64,000 bases of DNA, taken from Yponomeuta sedellus (Eukaryota > Arthropoda > Insecta > Lepidoptera > Yponomeutidae). This document shows, piece after piece, positions 12,601 through 23,549 of the stretch. Every line of letters starts with the position of its first letter. Position 1 is the stretch's first letter. The stretch covers positions 23,897,615 to 23,961,614 of the forward strand of contig OW203723.1 of the NCBI GenBank assembly GCA_934045075.1. Reading direction: 5' to 3'. Under the pieces are notes generated by a model. It saw nothing but the letters and a program-made list of their open reading frames with translations. It had not been told where the DNA came from and did not search any database. The translations under genes and the position numbers were made by a program.

Positions 12601-14787
12601 CAGTACTACAGAGCGAGAATAGACAAAGTTCTCGAAGACGACAAAGTTAAATGCTTCTTCGTCGACCACGGCGACTGGAGACACGTTGAAGTTAAAGACC
12701 TGAGAGAAATGACTGCTTATTTCATTACGAAGCTACCGTTCCAAGCAATCGAATGCCGACTAATTGGTATCAAACCGGTTGGTAGTATTTGGAGCGAGTA
12801 TAGCACCAATTGGCTTTGCGACCAGTGCTACGAAGGTCGAAGCAATGACTTGAAAAAGCTTTACGTGAAATATTTTTCAAAAGAATTAGCAGAATGCACC
12901 GGTGGCCACAAATATGGAATTGCTCTGATAGATACGACTACGGAAACAGACATCGTGATCAATAATTTGATGGTAGAATACCATTTGGCCGCCGAAAACG
13001 AAGACGAGATTGAGTTTTTAGAAGAACTTAACTTCCAAAGAAAAGAAGTCGCCATATCTGATTCGGAGGATGAAGAATTGAGAATAGATATCAAAGAGAC
13101 ACTAAATACTGATACCAGCAAGAGTCTAGAAATCGTAGAAGTTAAGAAACCAAGTCTAGACCAGATATTCCTAAAAAAGCCGATAAGATCTGTGCCTCTA
13201 GTCTCTTCTTCAGACGTCAGTGACGATTGGGACGTACAGTTCTCGCCTGATGAGTTAAAACCTATCTTCAAGCAAGCTACGTCCAACTGTGCACCTCAAG
13301 ATGCTAAAGCTCATGTATCTGAAATTAGCGAACCAAACTTTCCAAAAGTTTTGGAAAGAATACAGCAACCGGGCGTAGTAGAGAGTTCGATGTGTTCGTC
13401 GAAACTACATGATTTTGAAATTGTTTCATCGCCAAATAATGTCGTTGAAGAGTTGGATTCCGACGACTACTCCATGCCCGAAGTGACGCATAGTAGTGAA
13501 GTATCTGAGGCTGATACGAGCGCGAAAGAATACGTGTTGAGAAAACCAAAACTGCTCTGGAGACAGAAGGAAAAATACCTGAATCTAAAGATCGTCCTTA
13601 TTGGAGTACAAGATTACGACATAGAGATCCAAGCCAGGTCATTAGCGTTCAAAACTAATTTGTTGAACACTGACTACGGTTTTCACCTCAACCTGTACGG
13701 AGTAGTAGATCCGAAACTGTCGAAGCATTCGTCAAATGGTCAGTATGTGTACGTAAAACTCACAAAGTTAATCAGAAAGCCTTGGAAGAGCCTCACTCTG
13801 GATACTGTCGTTCAAAATTGGATCGTTGACGACCCCGACGATTTAACAGCTTCCAGTGACGAGGATAATGAATTGAAAACAGACATCAAAGAGACACCAA
13901 CTACTAATACCAAGAGTCCAGATATCGTAGAAGTTAAGAAACCAAGTGTAGACCATATATTCTTAAAAAAGGCGATAAGATCTGTGCCTCTAGTCTCTTC
14001 TTCTGAGAGTGACGATGGGGCCATACATTGCTCGCCTGATGAGTTAATACAGAACTTCAAGCAAGCCACGTCCAACTGTGGACCTCGAGATGCTAAAGTT
14101 GATGTACCTGATAAAGACATATCAGCCAACCTTCCAAAAGTTTTGAAAAAGATACAACAACCGACCGAAGTAGACAGGTCGGTGTGTTCGTCGAAACTCA
14201 GTGATTTTGTAATGGTTTCGTCGCCAAAAAATATGGGTGAAGAGTTGGATTCCGATGACTACTCCATGCCCGAAGTAACGCAGAGTAGTGAATCTGAGGC
14301 TAATACGAGCCCGAAAGAATACGTGTTGAGAAAACCAAAACTACTCTGGAGACAGAAGGAAAAATACCTGACTATAAAGATCATCCTTATTGGAGTTGAA
14401 GATTACGACATGGAGATCCAAGCAAGGTCAGTTGTGTTCAACACGAATTTGTTAGACACAGAGTACGGTTTTCACCTCAACCTGTACGGAGTAGTCGATC
14501 CGAAACTGTCAACGCATTCGTCAAAAGGTCAATATGTGTACGTGAAACTCATAAAGTTAATCAAAAAGCGCTGGAAGAGCCTTACGCTAGATTCTGTCGT
14601 CCAAAAATGGATTGTTTACGACCCCGACGATATAACCGCTTCCAGTGACGAGGATGAAGAGATTCAAGCCAAAACTCTGAAAAAGATAATCGTCAAAAAT
14701 GACGACTCTGATGACGACGGAGATTTTGACGGTTTGCTCGATGATTTGAGTTTTCGTAACAATAAATATAATTTCGGTTCGGACTAG
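6675..14787 (+). CDS. Tdrd12: TDRD12/Yb-like Tudor-helicase protein (piRNA pathway)
   Basis: Exons are 6675-6958, 7091-8058 and 9362-14787, with GT-AG introns and phases that join exactly, giving about 2225 residues. Domains in order: N-terminal Tudor-like region (1-140); a long, probably disordered linker; helicase core with Walker A SPAGSGKT near 765 but motif II reading DDCE instead of DEAD near 879, and SRN where SAT is expected; a CCCH finger C-x8-C-x5-C-x3-H at about 1142-1162; a Tudor domain at about 1235-1315; another at about 1480-1560; then two CS-like domains at about 1808-1915 and 2070-2177. This order matches TDRD12 and the Drosophila Yb family, which act in piRNA biogenesis in perinuclear or cytoplasmic bodies of gonad cells. 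ATP binding looks preserved but hydrolysis may be impaired (inference). The second CS copy is unusual. The start ATG is the first one in frame with the Tudor region. Confidence 0.88.
8170..8900. repeat. Inverted dispersed-repeat fragments in the second intron of the TDRD12-like gene
   Basis: Two related repeat copies face each other in the intron. Text near 8175-8270 ('gtgtgaaacctgggcct', 'acatggtccggtctcatg') recurs inverted near 8680-8765. The 18-bp perfect palindrome GCCCTCATGCATGAGGGC occurs at 8262-8279 and about 8869-8886. The 'tcgagcccaagacctcccg' segment near 8431 resembles the repeats at 49560-49790 and 59220-59420. The 1.3-kb intron is therefore largely repeat-derived. Confidence 0.65.
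13070..14650 (+). repeat. In-frame tandem duplication of the C-terminal CS module (about 790 bp, two copies)
   Basis: The segments from about 13070-13850 and 13865-14645 align over their whole length with an offset of 789-795 bp. Shared landmarks are a DIKET segment, a KKPS..IFLKK segment, SVPLVSSS, ELDSDDYSMPEVT, EYVLRKPKLLWRQKEKYL and YGFHLNLYGVVDPKLS. Each copy carries an acidic, serine-rich linker followed by a CS-like domain. All differences keep the frame, so both copies are translated. Confidence 0.9.
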
Positions 14788-15511
14788 AAACACGTCGCAC
14801 CATTTTTCGCAGTTTCTCGCCATCCGCATCCACGGATACTACTATTTCATATACATTCGAAATCATTTTATTTGTTTGTGCATCTACTTCCTTCTCCAAT
14901 GTATTGCTCCAGTCCATCCAAATTTTGTCTGGAAGAGATCACTTTTAGTCATAAGGCCGCCATCGGTACTCTTAGGTTAAGAAACATCTGTGTAATTTCC
15001 TTTTTGTAGTAAATTGCTCTCTATCTATATATCTATTTTTATTTTTGTTGTGTACATTTGTCACTGGGTATTGCCCTAAAAATTAAGTTCTATTTTTATA
15101 TTTTTTTTCGAGAAACAGGCACTTTTGAGAACCTGGGCCGAATAATTCGATTGTCTATATGTTTCTCTAAGAGAAAGCCTGTTTTATGTTGCACAGAGGG
15201 TATTTATTATTACACTATATTGCTTACGAAATATTTAACACGACAATACAGAAGAATTACCATGTACAAAGGCGAGCTTTTATCTCTGTAAAAGATTTCT
15301 GATACGACAAAGTCTCTTTCTGGTGGTAATTAGAGATCCAATAGCTGACTGTCGCCGCGTTCCCCCGCGTTAGATCTCTTCGTTATCTGACCCTTTATAC
15401 TTACTAAAGTTCTTTGGAAGAGAAGAATAATACTACATTGACATGCATAATTACGCAAAGACGAAATACAAAATCAGATATAAAACAAAAGCAGAAGAAA
15501 AGTGGAAGCTA
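14788..15511. other. 3' flank of the TDRD12-like gene
   Basis: No gene is seen. A strong AATAAA hexamer is not obvious just after the stop codon; AATAAA at 14761-14766 lies inside the coding end. The polyadenylation site therefore cannot be placed from sequence alone. Confidence 0.35.
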
Positions 15512-16265
15512 CGAGGGCGGAGTGATAAGTCTGGTAAAAATTAAACAAAGAGTAAATTTCATTTAATTATTATTAGTTATTTTTCAACGTAGTTTCCTTC
15601 TAACTCAATGCACTTCATCCAGCGTTTCTCTAGCTTTTAGATCCCTTCCATAAAATAAGACTTACGCAAACCTTTGAACTATTTCAAAGTTTTGCGTAAG
15701 TCGTATTTTATGGAAACCTTTGAAATAGGCATTGGTTTGGTGCATGATCTCTTCGTTAGAGCCAAATCTTTTCCCACCAAGCCTTTTTTTAAATCCAGAA
15801 ACGAAAAGTAAAAAAAGGAGTCGCAAGGTGCTAAATCTGGCAAATACGGTGGGTGAGGAAGCGACTCGTGCATTGTCTTGGAGGAAGAGGATTTTCTTCT
15901 TAGCCAAATACGGTAGTTTTTCACGTAAAATGTTGACAAATTGGTCCAATATATTGACATAATACTCGCCATTATTCGTTTTACGCTTCTCTGGGTAGTA
16001 ATTATGGATTACCCCACGTGCATCCCAAAAAACTGTAGCCATAACTTTATTGGCCGATAAAACTGATTTGGCCCTCTTCGGAGCAGGTTCACCGGTTACT
16101 GGGTTGTAGTGGTGGATCCATGTTTCTTCTACCGTTATGAAATGACGCAAAAACTTAGTTCTATCTCGTTGAAACAAAGCTTAACCTGCCTCTGATGTCT
16201 GTAACCTGTCAACAGTCAGTAAACACGGCACCCATCGCGCAGAGATCTTCATTTCAAAATTTTAG
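15512..16265 (-). pseudogene. Mariner transposase remnant
   Basis: Read on the - strand from about 16260, broken frames give RWVP...LL, then an uninterrupted stretch (16177 to about 15780) with FITVEETWIHHYNP, KVMATVFWDA and KKILFLQDNAR, all hallmarks of mariner transposases with the first and second catalytic aspartates. The third-D region (normally a YSPDLAPSD-type motif) is damaged. The 3' terminus CGAGGGCGGAGTGATAAG begins after a TA at 15510-15511. The other terminus is not recognisable, and a 33-bp inverted duplication at 15646-15715 interrupts the C-terminal part. Confidence 0.85.
15646..15715. repeat. Near-perfect hairpin inside the mariner remnant
   Basis: Two 33-nt arms, beginning TTCCATAAAATAAGACTTAC and its inverse, are separated by about 4 nt and differ at two positions. 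One arm is the normal transposon sequence and the other is an inverted copy, as produced by template switching during replication. Confidence 0.8.
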
Positions 16266-16599
16266 TATAAGATATTGTGTACACGTTCGTCTGAGATCCC
16301 TATTATCTCGACTATGGTCGCAATGATAAGGTGGAAGCCTTAGTCAGCTTCATGTTAATTAGATCCTTGTGCTCTTAGCAATTTCACACAATTGAGCTTT
16401 TACCATTGTCGGCAAATAGGCAAGACCTTTACTTTTAATCCAATTCTGCATTTGAACTTTCGAACTAGACGTAGTTAGTGCTTTATTGACAGTTATTGTG
16501 TGATAGGATGCATTTCATTACACGTTCATTACAATTTAAGACCGAGGAGGAAGATTTGGCAACAGCTTTTATCCCTGAAATTATCCCTGTTCATGTCCC

Positions 16600-17427
16600 C
16601 GATTTAGACTGGGATCTAAAAATTAACTGAGCATTGGGTATAAAGCCCATCTCTCCACCAGCATGTACATCGTGGTCCCTTTTGAGTCAAATTTTCGCTT
16701 TGCCAACATTTGCCGGCGCAGTATGTAGAAAGAATATATGTCTCGTCCAAATAACTGGCCGCTGTTCCCCATTTCGATTGTCTCGCAATTCATTTAAATA
16801 TAATATATCGCCATGCTACAGTGTCATGTCTTTCTATTATACTTTACTTTTGGATTGTCATTTTTTAAAGAAAAAACCCATCTTTTTCATTATTTTCCTA
16901 AGAGTAGTTGGGCTGCGCTTGAAATCAATGTCATTTCGCAACTCATGCAATATTTTAGTCTGTTAGAGTAGTCAACTCTTTTTCAACAACGTAAAATTCG
17001 TGAATTTCGTGTCGGAGCGCACACATTACAATATCAAGCTGAATCTTGCTATCCCGTGGCAGACTTTTGCCAGGCGTTGAAATTTTGGTCGAGGTACTAG
17101 CAGCCACTTCTTCTTTGAAAATTTTTGTTAGTTTTTCGGATATACCTGAAGACAAAAAATACAAATATAAATAAGTACAAAACCTGTATTTGTGTAAAAC
17201 AAATCCTTATGCTTTTTCATTCTATAGATATTGATATTGTCGGGAATTTTATGTCTTTTGTTTAACAAGGCTGGCAATCCTATTTTTCGTACCTGTCATG
17301 GCCGCAACCCGAAGACGAACGGATTCAAATGAAATTATTGGCCCGTTGCTTGTTTGATTTTTCTTTTTAACAAAACGGTTTCATTTTCAACACCATCTCC
17401 CTTTCATCGCTTTTTAGTTTTTTTGGC
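16600..17427 (-). pseudogene. Decayed DDE_3-type transposase with a spliceosomal-type intron
   Basis: On the - strand the reading starts at about 17427 with MPKKLKSDEREMVLK, continues through NKQRANNFI and AAMTG, then crosses an apparent 147-bp GT-AG intron (17146-17292). It resumes with ISEKLTKIFKEEVAAS and ALRHEIHEFYVVEKELTTL. Further down, in alternating frames, are ERHDTVAWR and GEQRPVIW, the run that precedes the first catalytic aspartate. Multiple stops and shifts mark it as dead. The head (LTKIFKEE..., HEFY) is the same family as the fragment at 4177-4392. Termini were not found. Confidence 0.6.
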
Positions 17428-18737
17428 ATGATTAAACGCACAAAACTATCAATAATTCAGAAAAAATATGGAACTCGATAAAGCTTGTTTACTGTTTGAT
17501 ATTTTGACAGACAGTGGGGCTAACGCAACGGCGAAGGTAATTATGTGAAACGCACTATACTTACTGGCTGAAAATATTAAGTCCTTCAAAAGAGTAGTCA
17601 ACAAAGAGGTTCCATGCAATTTGCGATAATTTTATTCCAAACTAGATTTTTACTTGACTTACCACTCCACCTACGTAGAATTGAGAAAAATAAAGACAAA
17701 CTCATAAGATTAAATAGTGCCTTTGCAATTAAGACCATAAGGTTGCCCTACGTGTTCGCTGGATGTCAATGCAGCTGAAAAAAGGCCTCATGCTCAGTGT
17801 ATTAGTTGAAAGTTTGCACCGAAAACACGGATTTTTAGCAAGGACCTTCCCGTGGCTCACATAGCAGAAACAAACATAACTAAGCACTCATTAATAGTAA
17901 GTAAGCAATATCAATCTGATTGATTACCCATAATGTATTTTCTTTCTTTGATCTGACTATGGTTGTATGGAAGACTTTACTCACGTTAATAAGACCAACT
18001 CTACTGTAAATTATTTAACCTAATTAACAATAAGTAATACTAAGTAATAGTCACAAAATAAAAAAATGTACATAGGTACCTACGCACAGTAAAAAGGTGC
18101 ATTTTCCTCTCACATGTTTTTTATTATTCCATGTGTTTTATTATTATTCCTCTTACATGTTTTTTATTATTATCTCTTACCTATCAATCACTTATTCGTC
18201 TTATTGAAGTGTCGTTCGTATTGATGGATAAAATATTATTAAAGTCGTATTTTTCGTAATAAGTATAATCTGTTAAGGATAATGTGTGATAAATGTACAG
18301 GTGCCCCTATCGAATTTAATGTCAGGACATTTTAATGTAAGGGAAGACATATTCTCAGTTTTAATTGAACTTCCCCTTTTGTGATAAAATGGTCAAAGAC
18401 TTTAGAACTTTATATTAAGTAGATTCTCTTAAGTACTTAAGTATACCTAGCTATAAGTATTTAATGTAGTCGAATTGAGATTTACATGTCAGTTGACAAC
18501 GAATGATCCTCATTTATTTTGTGAACACGACTAGGTATAGTTATACCTAGTCGTGTGTATGAGGATCATTCAGCCATCAAAATCCAAGATGGAGTACAAA
18601 CATATTTGTAAGTATGGCAAGTTACACTTGATTTCTTTTTGAATGACTCTCCACCTCCACTAAGAAATGACACAGAGAAGTTTAAACTTGGTTTTAAAAC
18701 TTGGCTGTTAAAACGCGCCCAGCTGGTCTTGTATATA
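17428..18737. other. AT-rich intergenic sequence with a 71-bp hairpin
   Basis: No coding sequence is supported. At 18501-18571 two inverted blocks pair: GAATGATCCTCAT with ATGAGGATCATTC, and ACACGACTAGGTATA with TATACCTAGTCGTGT. They form one long interrupted hairpin. The remainder shows only A/T-rich low-complexity sequence. Confidence 0.5.
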
Positions 18738-19392
18738 CAGGGTGTCTCATTCAAATCGGTCAGTATGGGAAAGTCTGAAACTATAAGACATACGAAGATC
18801 TGTTCTGAGGAACCATGTCATCGATTTTAATAACAAGAAAAACTGCATTCATACATTTTAAAAAACATCTGTACTCCGTTCGGAAATCAAACCCGGCTGT
18901 TTTGAAAAAAAAAACCTACATTATTTCTATTTAAATATCGATTGTGTAGATCTTAAGCACTAAATGTCTGTATAAAACATGATATCTAAAATGAATAAAA
19001 TGCATAGTTTTCATACAAAATGCAATTGTAAGATCGTTACCTAAACGTTTTGAATATTGTATTAAAAAAGTCGGAGGTCACTTCGGGCACCTACTAAAGT
19101 AAATTAAAGTACTTATGTGAAAACAATGCATTTTATTCATTTTAGACATCATGTTTTATAAAGCCATTTACTGCTTAAGACCTACACAATCGATATCTAA
19201 ATAGAAATAGTGTAGAGTTTTTTTTCATAACAACCGGGTTCGATTCCCGAAAAGAGTACAGATGTTTTTAAAAATTTATGAATGCAGTTTTTCTTGTTAT
19301 CAAAATCGATGACATGGTTCCTCAGAACAGATCTTCGTATGTCTTATAGTTTCAGACTTTCCCATACTGACCGATTTGAATGAGACACCCTG
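18738..19392. mobile_element. Foldback element, copy 1 (TA target)
   Basis: The ends are CAGGGTGTCTCATTCAAATC and its reverse complement, flanked by TA (18736-18737 and 19393-19394). Arms of roughly 270 bp pair almost completely around a centre of about 100 bp. Each arm carries a pol III B-box-like word (GGTTCGATTCC at about 19231; diverged in the left arm). A second copy lies at 27935-28607. TA targets point to the Tc1/mariner superfamily. No protein is encoded. Confidence 0.9.
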
Positions 19393-19400
19393 TATAGCTA

Positions 19401-20684
19401 GTCTGGTCATAAGTTTTGTCACATATAGAAAGTTAAATAAAGGACACAATGAGTTACGCGTTACAACAATTTATATATCAAAGGAAAGGGTACAAAATAC
19501 AGATTTAAACCATATTAAAACTATTCGAAATGTCCTCCTCTGGCTTCGATACAAGTCTTCAATCTGCAAGGCCAGTCATCAATCGATGCACGCACAACAT
19601 TCATGTCAATATTGGCGACTGCTTTAATCAGAGATGCTTTAAGCGACTCCAAGTTGCGGTGTGGTTTAGCGCAGACCTTCTCCTCTAAGTGCTACCATAT
19701 TTTGTAATCCAAAGGATTCAAGTCTGGACTGGAGGAGGGCCAATCCTCATGCCTGATAAAGTCGATTCCATGGGGCGTGAGCCAGTTTTGGGTACTTTTC
19801 GCCTTATGGGACGGCGCAGAATCCTGCTGGAAAACCCAGTGCCTATTTTCGAACATTGTTTGTGAAAGGGGTTCCACAATGTTTGTTAGGACTGTGTTTT
19901 GATATACGAGGGCACTGGTTTTCACTCCTTTTTCACAAAAAAAAACACCTCTGTTGGACCCAAATAGGAGACCCCAAGCCAAACCATGAATGCCGAAAGA
20001 TGATGGCCACGCTGAACACGTGGCACACGTCTGCTCGCTTCTTCACTAGACTGTGCATACACTTTATCATTTTGTTTTTTGTATCTCTCTTCAACATTGA
20101 AAATTTTTTCGTCCGAAAAAAGTATTTCGCGGTATTTTAACCTGCGTACCGCCTTAACAAAATCCGGCATCTTTCGAGTCTGAATTTCTTCAGCCGTGTG
20201 GTAAGAAGATGTGGTGTTCTTTTTCTGTAGGCACGCAGTCCTAGGTCTTCATTCAACACCCTTTTAACAGTGGTTCTGCTTAGTCCCATCTGCAGAGCCA
20301 ACATTTTTTCTTGCGGACAGGATTTCGTTGGATGCGCGCCTTCACTGCTTTGATGACCGCTGGAGTCCGAACAGTACGAGGTCGACTTCTTTGTTTATCA
20401 TCTAAACTTGAATCGTTTGATAGTACGATAATTAAATCTCAGTGGAATTTTCAAATTTTTCAGCAGTTTGAAAATCTCAGTTGGCGCCTGGCCGCAACGA
20501 TGCAATGCAATTACTGCGACTTTGTCTTCTTTGCGCGTCCACTCCGTATTGGAAAATGAAGAAAACTCAAGAAAAGCTTTGTTTGTATTTTCTTGAAAAA
20601 TTCAAATTTCGAATGCGAATAACTTTTTTGTGGTAGTATTCTAAATTCGAAATTAAACCTATGTGACAGAACTTATGGCCCGAC
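19401..20684 (-). mobile_element. DD37D mariner-like element, inactive
   Basis: Inverted repeats of about 25 bp (left GTCTGGTCATAAGTTTTGTC; right inverse GTCGGGCCATAAGTTCTGTC) are flanked by TA at 19399-19400 and 20685-20686. The total of 1284 bp is the normal size of a mariner-like element. It contains the transposase pseudogene described at 19692-20560. It starts eight bases after the end of the foldback element and ends 44 bases before the Transib. Confidence 0.88.
19692..20560 (-). pseudogene. DD37D (maT-type) transposase, frameshifted
   Basis: On the - strand the DNA-binding part is visible near 20300-20160 (LSRTTVKRVLNEDLGLRAY-like). Then REILFSDEKIFNVEE gives the first catalytic aspartate. 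A frameshift near 19960 separates this from the FGSNRGVFFCEKGVKTSALV, WVFQQDSAPSHKAKSTQNWL and PSSSPDLNPLDYKIW blocks. Exactly 37 residues lie between the aspartate of QQDSAP and the last aspartate of NPLDY, which places it in the ITmD37D/maT group. The frame breaks mean no full-length protein is made. Confidence 0.85.
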
Positions 20685-20728
20685 TACGTATTATAGTGAC
20701 GTCACACGTTCCGATGGGCGGGGCGATG

Positions 20729-21054
20729 CACACTGGTTCGTCGCCATACAAGAGGTTGGACATAGAACCCTTGAAAAAAATGTGGGGATTTTCTAAAAAC
20801 TAAGTATGCGATCGCATTCCTTTACTAAAGAGCAACAAATATTATTAGTACATTTTTTACATTTGATCGATGGTTTACGAGATAATCGAATAAAACTGTT
20901 TCTTTTGTATGAAGAGCAACACTAAATCGTCTGTTTCTCACGATTCCCTGCTTGTTTCGAAATGTGGTTTTCATGACTAGTATCTACCTATTTAATGCAA
21001 CATTTTGTTCAAAGACACATGGTGCCTCTAAGGCGCCCCTTCGGAGTTATGCTA
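20729..21054 (+). repeat. Left long terminal inverted repeat of the Transib
   Basis: This arm pairs with 26556-26849 in reverse over nearly its whole length, with small indels. Shared landmarks include CTTGTATGGCGACGAACCAG (inverse), TGCGATCGCAT and the 'ttcaaagacacatgg' segment close to the inner end. Identity stops near 21054. Confidence 0.88.
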
Positions 21055-21280
21055 ATTCTTATGTTATTAACTATTATTAGGTGTTATTTAACAGTAATTC
21101 CGTAAAGATATACACATTTTGACCATCTTTTACTTATTTATTTATTTAATGACGCACAACAACAGCAAAAACAAACATCGACTTAATGACTAAAAACATG
21201 TAATGCTAAACAATTTTACATACTCTTAAAGTGTCACAAAAACCATTACTTGGAACTTTGGAACTTGTGTTTAAATATAC

Positions 21281-23321
21281 TTAATCTATATTTCCTCGAT
21301 CATCATCATCATCAAAATCGCTACTTTCTGAAAATTCAGCTACTGTAGAGACATCAATGAACTCAAAATCACCACTCTTTTCCTGTACGAGCAAATCGTC
21401 CAGTTCTATAAATGAAGATTTTTTTCACTTTATAATTCGTTTTAGGTCGTATGCTCGTAAGCAGAGGATCTGATGACAGAAGAAGATGATGTAGAATATC
21501 TTCATTAGTTGATATACTACTATGCTTTCGCGTATGATTTTCCCTGTATTTACGGAAGTCCTTATTCCTTGCTTCAGATGCTTCTTCGGATAAAAAGCCT
21601 ATAGGCATTATAGATAAGTTCTCTTCTATCTGCGCTCCATGAATGAGTAATTTATGTAGACTGGAAGGCATGCTATACCACGCATACAGTTCTACATTAT
21701 AGATTTGCTGTTTCATCGCAGTATTCGCGAAATTTCTGTATTTGTATCTTGTTCGTTCTCCGAGGAAATACACTGCAATATTACGGCAATTCTCCTAATT
21801 AAATTGACATCCAATCCTATAATACGTGCAGTCGTTTCAGGGTTACTGAAAAACCGTCTAGCCGCATTGCCAGTGTTTGTGGTACCACTGCCTTGTTTGA
21901 CCACATCCAGAAGCAAGCCAGTTTCTCTTCGAAAAGCTTAATGTATGGCTTCTTTTTTTTTCTTGAACTTTTTTTTTCATAGCGTCACCTCTTGCTTGCC
22001 ATGACTTCATGTCCAATTTATATACTATATGCAATAAACATTCCATAGAGCGGATCCAGCATGCAGCGAACTTAAGCCATGTTTGTAAAGATTTTCGTTC
22101 ACTGGCTTAGCTCTCACGGCTTCTAAATCATTCATATCGCTTGGACGAGCTTTACACAGATCACACAATGCTGCTGAAGTTTCAGATATAATTGAGTGCA
22201 CTTTTCCGTCTATCATCGTTAGCGTTATGGTTATGTGTAATTAAAGCATCTCCGCAATCAGTTTGATTCAGTCCAGCAATTTCCGATTCAAACGCAGCCA
22301 TTTCAGCCTTCACATTTTCATCTGTCTCTTTCATAAAAGTGAAAGAAATTGGACGGCAGTATACGGTTGATGACGGGCAATCATTCTGCCACATTATATT
22401 TCCCGTCGAAGATATTAGTTTAAGAGGCACAAGGCTTGCCATAAATACCGTAGACAAATTAGTCTCACTTGTTGTGGTTTTTTGATGGTATACAGCTTGA
22501 CTAGACGCACCATCGAAACCCCATTTGCTATGTAACACAAGTTGCTCGCCTGAATCAAAATTACACTCAAGTGAGTCAATCAGTCTCCGAACTGTCAGAT
22601 CAAAAAGGGCCTGTAATCGTATCTTTGCGGAAGTATCGGTCACAATGATGTCTTATTTTTTCGGGTAGCATTTCATTTTCTCCTTCAGCAACATATGATA
22701 ACTTGGATATTTCATGAGGCCCTCTTTCAAAATGAAGTCTCTAATATAACGCCACTTGGATAACTGCATAGTAATGTATAGAGCCAGCGCTTTCCGTGTA
22801 GAAACTTCTCGCAACGCATTTTGTCCGCTTTCTAGGACATTTAACACTTTAGAGACTTCCTGAGGATTCTCCAACAAACGTTTCATTATACAGGGCACAT
22901 CATTTCTTCCAGAAGACTTGAGTGCACTTTCCATGTAATGTATAAGTTCATTCGGACGACTTGAACTTGTAAGATTTTCGTCAGTGCGTCTTCTTTTCTG
23001 CCGATTCGATAGATCTTCAAATTTTTTACGAATACTTGTATGAGTTGAACTTGAAGCATCAGATTTAGATAGACTGATCATCTCCTCAGTTAAGTCTTCA
23101 GAAGCTGATATTGAACTTGTCGTTTCCGCAGCCAAGACTTGTATGGTTTCAACGGCATTCTCCTTAAAGCAATCGGGCCAACTGATACCGGAGCTTAACC
23201 ATTCTGAATTCTTTTTCATGAACTTATCGACAGTTCTTTTAGAGTGGGTCCATTTGGAGTAAATCCGGTAACAAAACCAACGGCACCAGTTCTTTCTCAT
23301 CAGTTGCACATAACTGCACAT
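21281..23321 (-). pseudogene. Transib (RAG1-related) transposase, decayed
   Basis: On the - strand the fragments run in order: 23321-22653 (N-terminal, serine-rich linker, ending KEKMKCYPKK); a TAA stop; 22643-22182 in the same frame (VTDTSAKIRLQALF, KWGFDGASSQ with the presumed first catalytic aspartate); a frameshift near 22215; MIDGKVHSIIS with the presumed second aspartate and a CDLC pair; a shift near 22050; MECLLHIVYKLDMKSWQARG; a shift near 21910; TNTGNAARRFFSNPE; a shift near 21730; then LLIHGAQIEENLS and FLSEEASEARNKDFRKYRE, which holds the presumed catalytic glutamate. A last shift near 21420 opens an acidic tail ending at 21281. All three catalytic blocks are recognisable, but at least five frame breaks and a nonsense codon make it inactive. 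Confidence 0.88.
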
Positions 23322-23549
23322 TACAAAAGAGTAATATATAAGTGATTATAGTCACGAAGATCGCAAAGAGCAACATAGAGATCTAGATATGTAGCAAAAC
23401 CACGGAAAGATATAATGACAACGCTCAGAAGAGATTGAGATTACAACTGAATAGTACTACTAGGACAAATATAACAGGACAGCTGGGTCGCAAATAGTAA
23501 CGCAACGAGCTAGTTATCACAACAGCCAATCATAGACCAGAAGGGCTTT

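Noticed and set aside
12861..13286. Antisense serine-rich frame
   Set aside because: Serine richness is the mirror of the acidic/lysine-rich linker on the sense strand.
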